DNA of 8,923 bases from an uncultured Alcanivoracaceae bacterium. Its GTDB lineage: Bacteria > Pseudomonadota > Gammaproteobacteria > Pseudomonadales > Alcanivoracaceae. The stretch is from the NCBI GenBank assembly GCA_937943665.1, contig CALEAR010000216.1, positions 1-8,923 on the forward strand. Reading direction: 5' to 3'. The notes under the pieces are model-generated. The model was not told the origin of the DNA and did not search any database. It worked only from the letters and a program-made list of their open reading frames with translations. Below are positions 7,050 to 8,923 of this stretch, piece by piece (position 1 is the stretch's first letter; every line of letters begins with the position of its first letter). The position numbers were made by a program, and so were the translations under genes.

Positions 7050-8923
7050 TTATGCATCCTCAGTGGTGGCTTCAGCCTCTGCGGCCTCCCCCTCTTGGGT
7101 GGAATCGTCTTCCTCATCTAACTCAGGGATGGGCTCAAGCCCCACTAAACGCTCTCCTTCGGCTAAGCGTATTAAACGCACGCCTTGGGTATTACGACCA
7201 AGCTGGCTCACTTCATCCACGCGGGTGCGCACTAAAGTACCTTGGTTGGAGATCAGCATAATATCTTCACCACCAAACACTTGCGTGGCCCCCACAGGCA
7301 CACCATTACGCTCGTTGATCACCATGGCAATCACCCCTTGGGTGCCACGGCCACGGACGGCGAACTCTTCCACATCGGTGCGCTTACCGTAACCATTTTC
7401 AGAGGCAATTAACAGCTGGCCATTGGGCTTCGGCACTATTAAGGCAATCACCTTTTCACCTTCTTTTAGGCGCATGCCGCGCACCCCGCGAGCAGTACGC
7501 CCCATGGCACGCACATTTTCCTCGTGGAAGCGCACTGCCTTACCGTTATCAGACACCAACATAATGTGGTCATCGCCATCGGTGAGGGCCACGTTAACCA
7601 GCTCGTTACCCTCTTCTAATTCAATGGCAATCAAGCCGTTGGAACGCGGACGACTAAAGGCACGGGCCACCACCTTCTTCACGGTACCGTTGCTGGTGGC
7701 CATAAAGATATAGCGCTCATCTTCCACTTCCGCCTCTTCATCACGGTCAGCGGCGTAGTTTGCCTCGGCCAGGCTCACTTCTTCCTTACTTAAGGCAAGA
7801 ATGGAGGTGATGCGCTCATCCTCCCCTAAGGCGGGAATAAGGTTCACAATGGGGCGGCCTCGGGAGCCGCGGCTACCCTGAGGCAGCTCGAATACGCGTA
7901 ACCAATACACTTTACCGGCACTGGTGAAACACAACAGAGTATCGTGAGTACCGGCAATGAGTAAGTGTTCCACGTAATCATCGTCTTTCACTTGGGTGGC
8001 GGCAATACCACGGCCACCGCGACGCTGCGCCCGATAGGTATCAATGGATTGCATCTTGGCGTAGCCCCCTTTGGAAAGGGTAACCACCACCGTTTCTTCA
8101 GCAATTAAATCTTCCATAGAGAAATCATGGCGTGAGCTCTGGATCTCTGTGCGGCGCTCATCACCGTATTCCTCGCGAATGGCGCGCAGCTCTTCACGAA
8201 TAACATTCAACAAGCGCTCTGGGTCCGCCAGAATTTCTAAGTATTCTTGGATTTTTTCTAACAGCTCTTGGTAATCCTTCACCAGCTTTTCTTGCTCCAT
8301 GCCGGTGAGGCGCTGCAAACGTAAATCCAAAATGGCTTGCGCCTGTTCTTCAGAAAGCCAGTATTTACCATCACGCAAGCCGTATTGCTCAGGCAAGCCT
8401 TCGGGGCGACACGCATCTTCACCACCGGCGCGCTCTAACATACCGATCACTTCGCCAGGCAACCAACCGCGAGCCAATAACCGCTCACGTGCCTCTGCAC
8501 CGGAGGGCGACGCGTTAATCAGCTCAATCACTGGATCAATGTTCGCAAGGGCCACGGCTAGCCCTTCTAAAATATGGCCGCGCTCACGGGCACGGCGCAA
8601 TTCATACACGGTACGACGGGTCACCACTTCTCGGCGATGACGCACGAAGGCCTCAAGCACTTGCTTAAGGTTCATTAGTTTAGGTTGGCCATGTTCTAGG
8701 GCCACCATATTAATGCCGAATACGGATTCTAACTGGGTTTGGGTGTACAAGTTATTGAGCACCACATCCGCATTTTCACCGCGGCGTAGTTCTATCACGA
8801 TGCGCATACCTTCTTTATCGGATTCATCGCGCAGCTCGGTGATGCCCTCCACCTTTTTCTCTTTCACCAGCTCGGCAATACGCTCAATTAAGCGTGCCTT
8901 ATTCACTTGATAAGGAATCTCAG
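7050..8923 (-). CDS. gyrA: DNA gyrase subunit A, C-terminal 623 residues (runs off the right edge)
   Basis: GyrA cuts and rejoins DNA in the A2B2 gyrase that introduces negative supercoils. The catalytic tyrosine and quinolone-resistance region lie upstream, outside the window. The visible part starts within the breakage-reunion domain at [11 protein letters not shown], close to E. coli GyrA throughout. It continues through the tower and coiled-coil regions, including [18 protein letters not shown], to the DNA-wrapping beta-pinwheel. The GyrA-box, the hallmark of gyrase as opposed to topoisomerase IV, is present as QRRGGRG (visible residues 299-305; E. coli QRRGGKG). Pinwheel blade repeats follow, such as NGTVKK, GKAVRF, NGYGKRT and GTLVRTRV. 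The C-terminal tail is acidic ([19 protein letters not shown]). Compared with E. coli as recalled, about 19 extra, mostly acidic residues lie between two blades. A GTG at 8906 is an internal valine, not a start. Confidence 0.97.
   Translation of the reverse strand, partial: EIPYQVNKARLIERIAELVKEKKVEGITELRDESDKEGMRIVIELRRGENADVVLNNLYTQTQLESVFGINMVALEHGQPKLMNLKQVLEAFVRHRREVVTRRTVYELRRARERGHILEGLAVALANIDPVIELINASPSGAEARERLLARGWLPGEVIGMLERAGGEDACRPEGLPEQYGLRDGKYWLSEEQAQAILDLRLQRLTGMEQEKLVKDYQELLEKIQEYLEILADPERLLNVIREELRAIREEYGDERRTEIQSSRHDFSMEDLIAEETVVVTLSKGGYAKMQSIDTYRAQRRGGRGIAATQVKDDDYVEHLLIAGTHDTLLCFTSAGKVYWLRVFELPQGSRGSRGRPIVNLIPALGEDERITSILALSKEEVSLAEANYAADRDEEAEVEDERYIFMATSNGTVKKVVARAFSRPRSNGLIAIELEEGNELVNVALTDGDDHIMLVSDNGKAVRFHEENVRAMGRTARGVRGMRLKEGEKVIALIVPKPNGQLLIASENGYGKRTDVEEFAVRGRGTQGVIAMVINERNGVPVGATQVFGGEDIMLISNQGTLVRTRVDEVSQLGRNTQGVRLIRLAEGERLVGLEPIPELDEEDDSTQEGEAAEAEATTEDA

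Noticed and set aside
8904..8906. GTG as the start of the gyrase reading frame
   Set aside because: The frame continues upstream to the window edge as EIPYQV, a conserved internal GyrA segment, so this is an internal valine codon.

Overview
The window is a compact block of housekeeping genes, all on the minus strand, from a gammaproteobacterium probably in the Pseudomonadales/Oceanospirillales group. Two things point there: the gene order gyrA - serC - pheA - hisC - tyrA/aroA (fused) - cmk - rpsA, which matches the 'aromatic supraoperon' of Pseudomonas and relatives, and the in-frame fusion of prephenate dehydrogenase to EPSP synthase. The genus cannot be named from the sequence alone. No mobile element, tRNA, rRNA or CRISPR array was seen.

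Layout in transcription order (right to left). The 3' two thirds of gyrA (DNA gyrase A) enters from the right edge and ends at 7050. An 88-nt gap with two GC-rich hairpins leads to serC. Then five reading frames run with almost no space: serC overlaps pheA by 8 bp, pheA and hisC are 26 nt apart, hisC and tyrA-aroA share one base (TAATG), and tyrA-aroA overlaps cmk by 4 bp (GTGA). A strong intrinsic terminator lies about 40 nt after cmk. It is followed by a leader of about 360 nt packed with inverted repeats, and then by the first 106 codons of rpsA (ribosomal protein S1), which runs off the left edge.

Together the enzymes cover AroA (EPSP, the last shikimate-pathway intermediate before chorismate), chorismate to prephenate and phenylpyruvate (PheA), prephenate to 4-hydroxyphenylpyruvate (TyrA), and an aminotransferase (HisC) whose family acts in histidine synthesis and can often transaminate aromatic keto acids. 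SerC serves serine and pyridoxal phosphate synthesis, and PLP is the cofactor of both SerC and HisC. Cmk (CMP recycling) and S1 tie the cluster to nucleotide supply and translation.

I found no undescribed system: the coding content is conserved and intact. The parts most worth a second look are non-coding or at gene junctions: the chain of hairpins in the rpsA leader including a perfect 11-bp-arm palindrome, a good internal ribosome-binding site and ATG at the TyrA/AroA junction, the terminator that separates cmk from rpsA, and an acidic insertion in the GyrA C-terminal domain.
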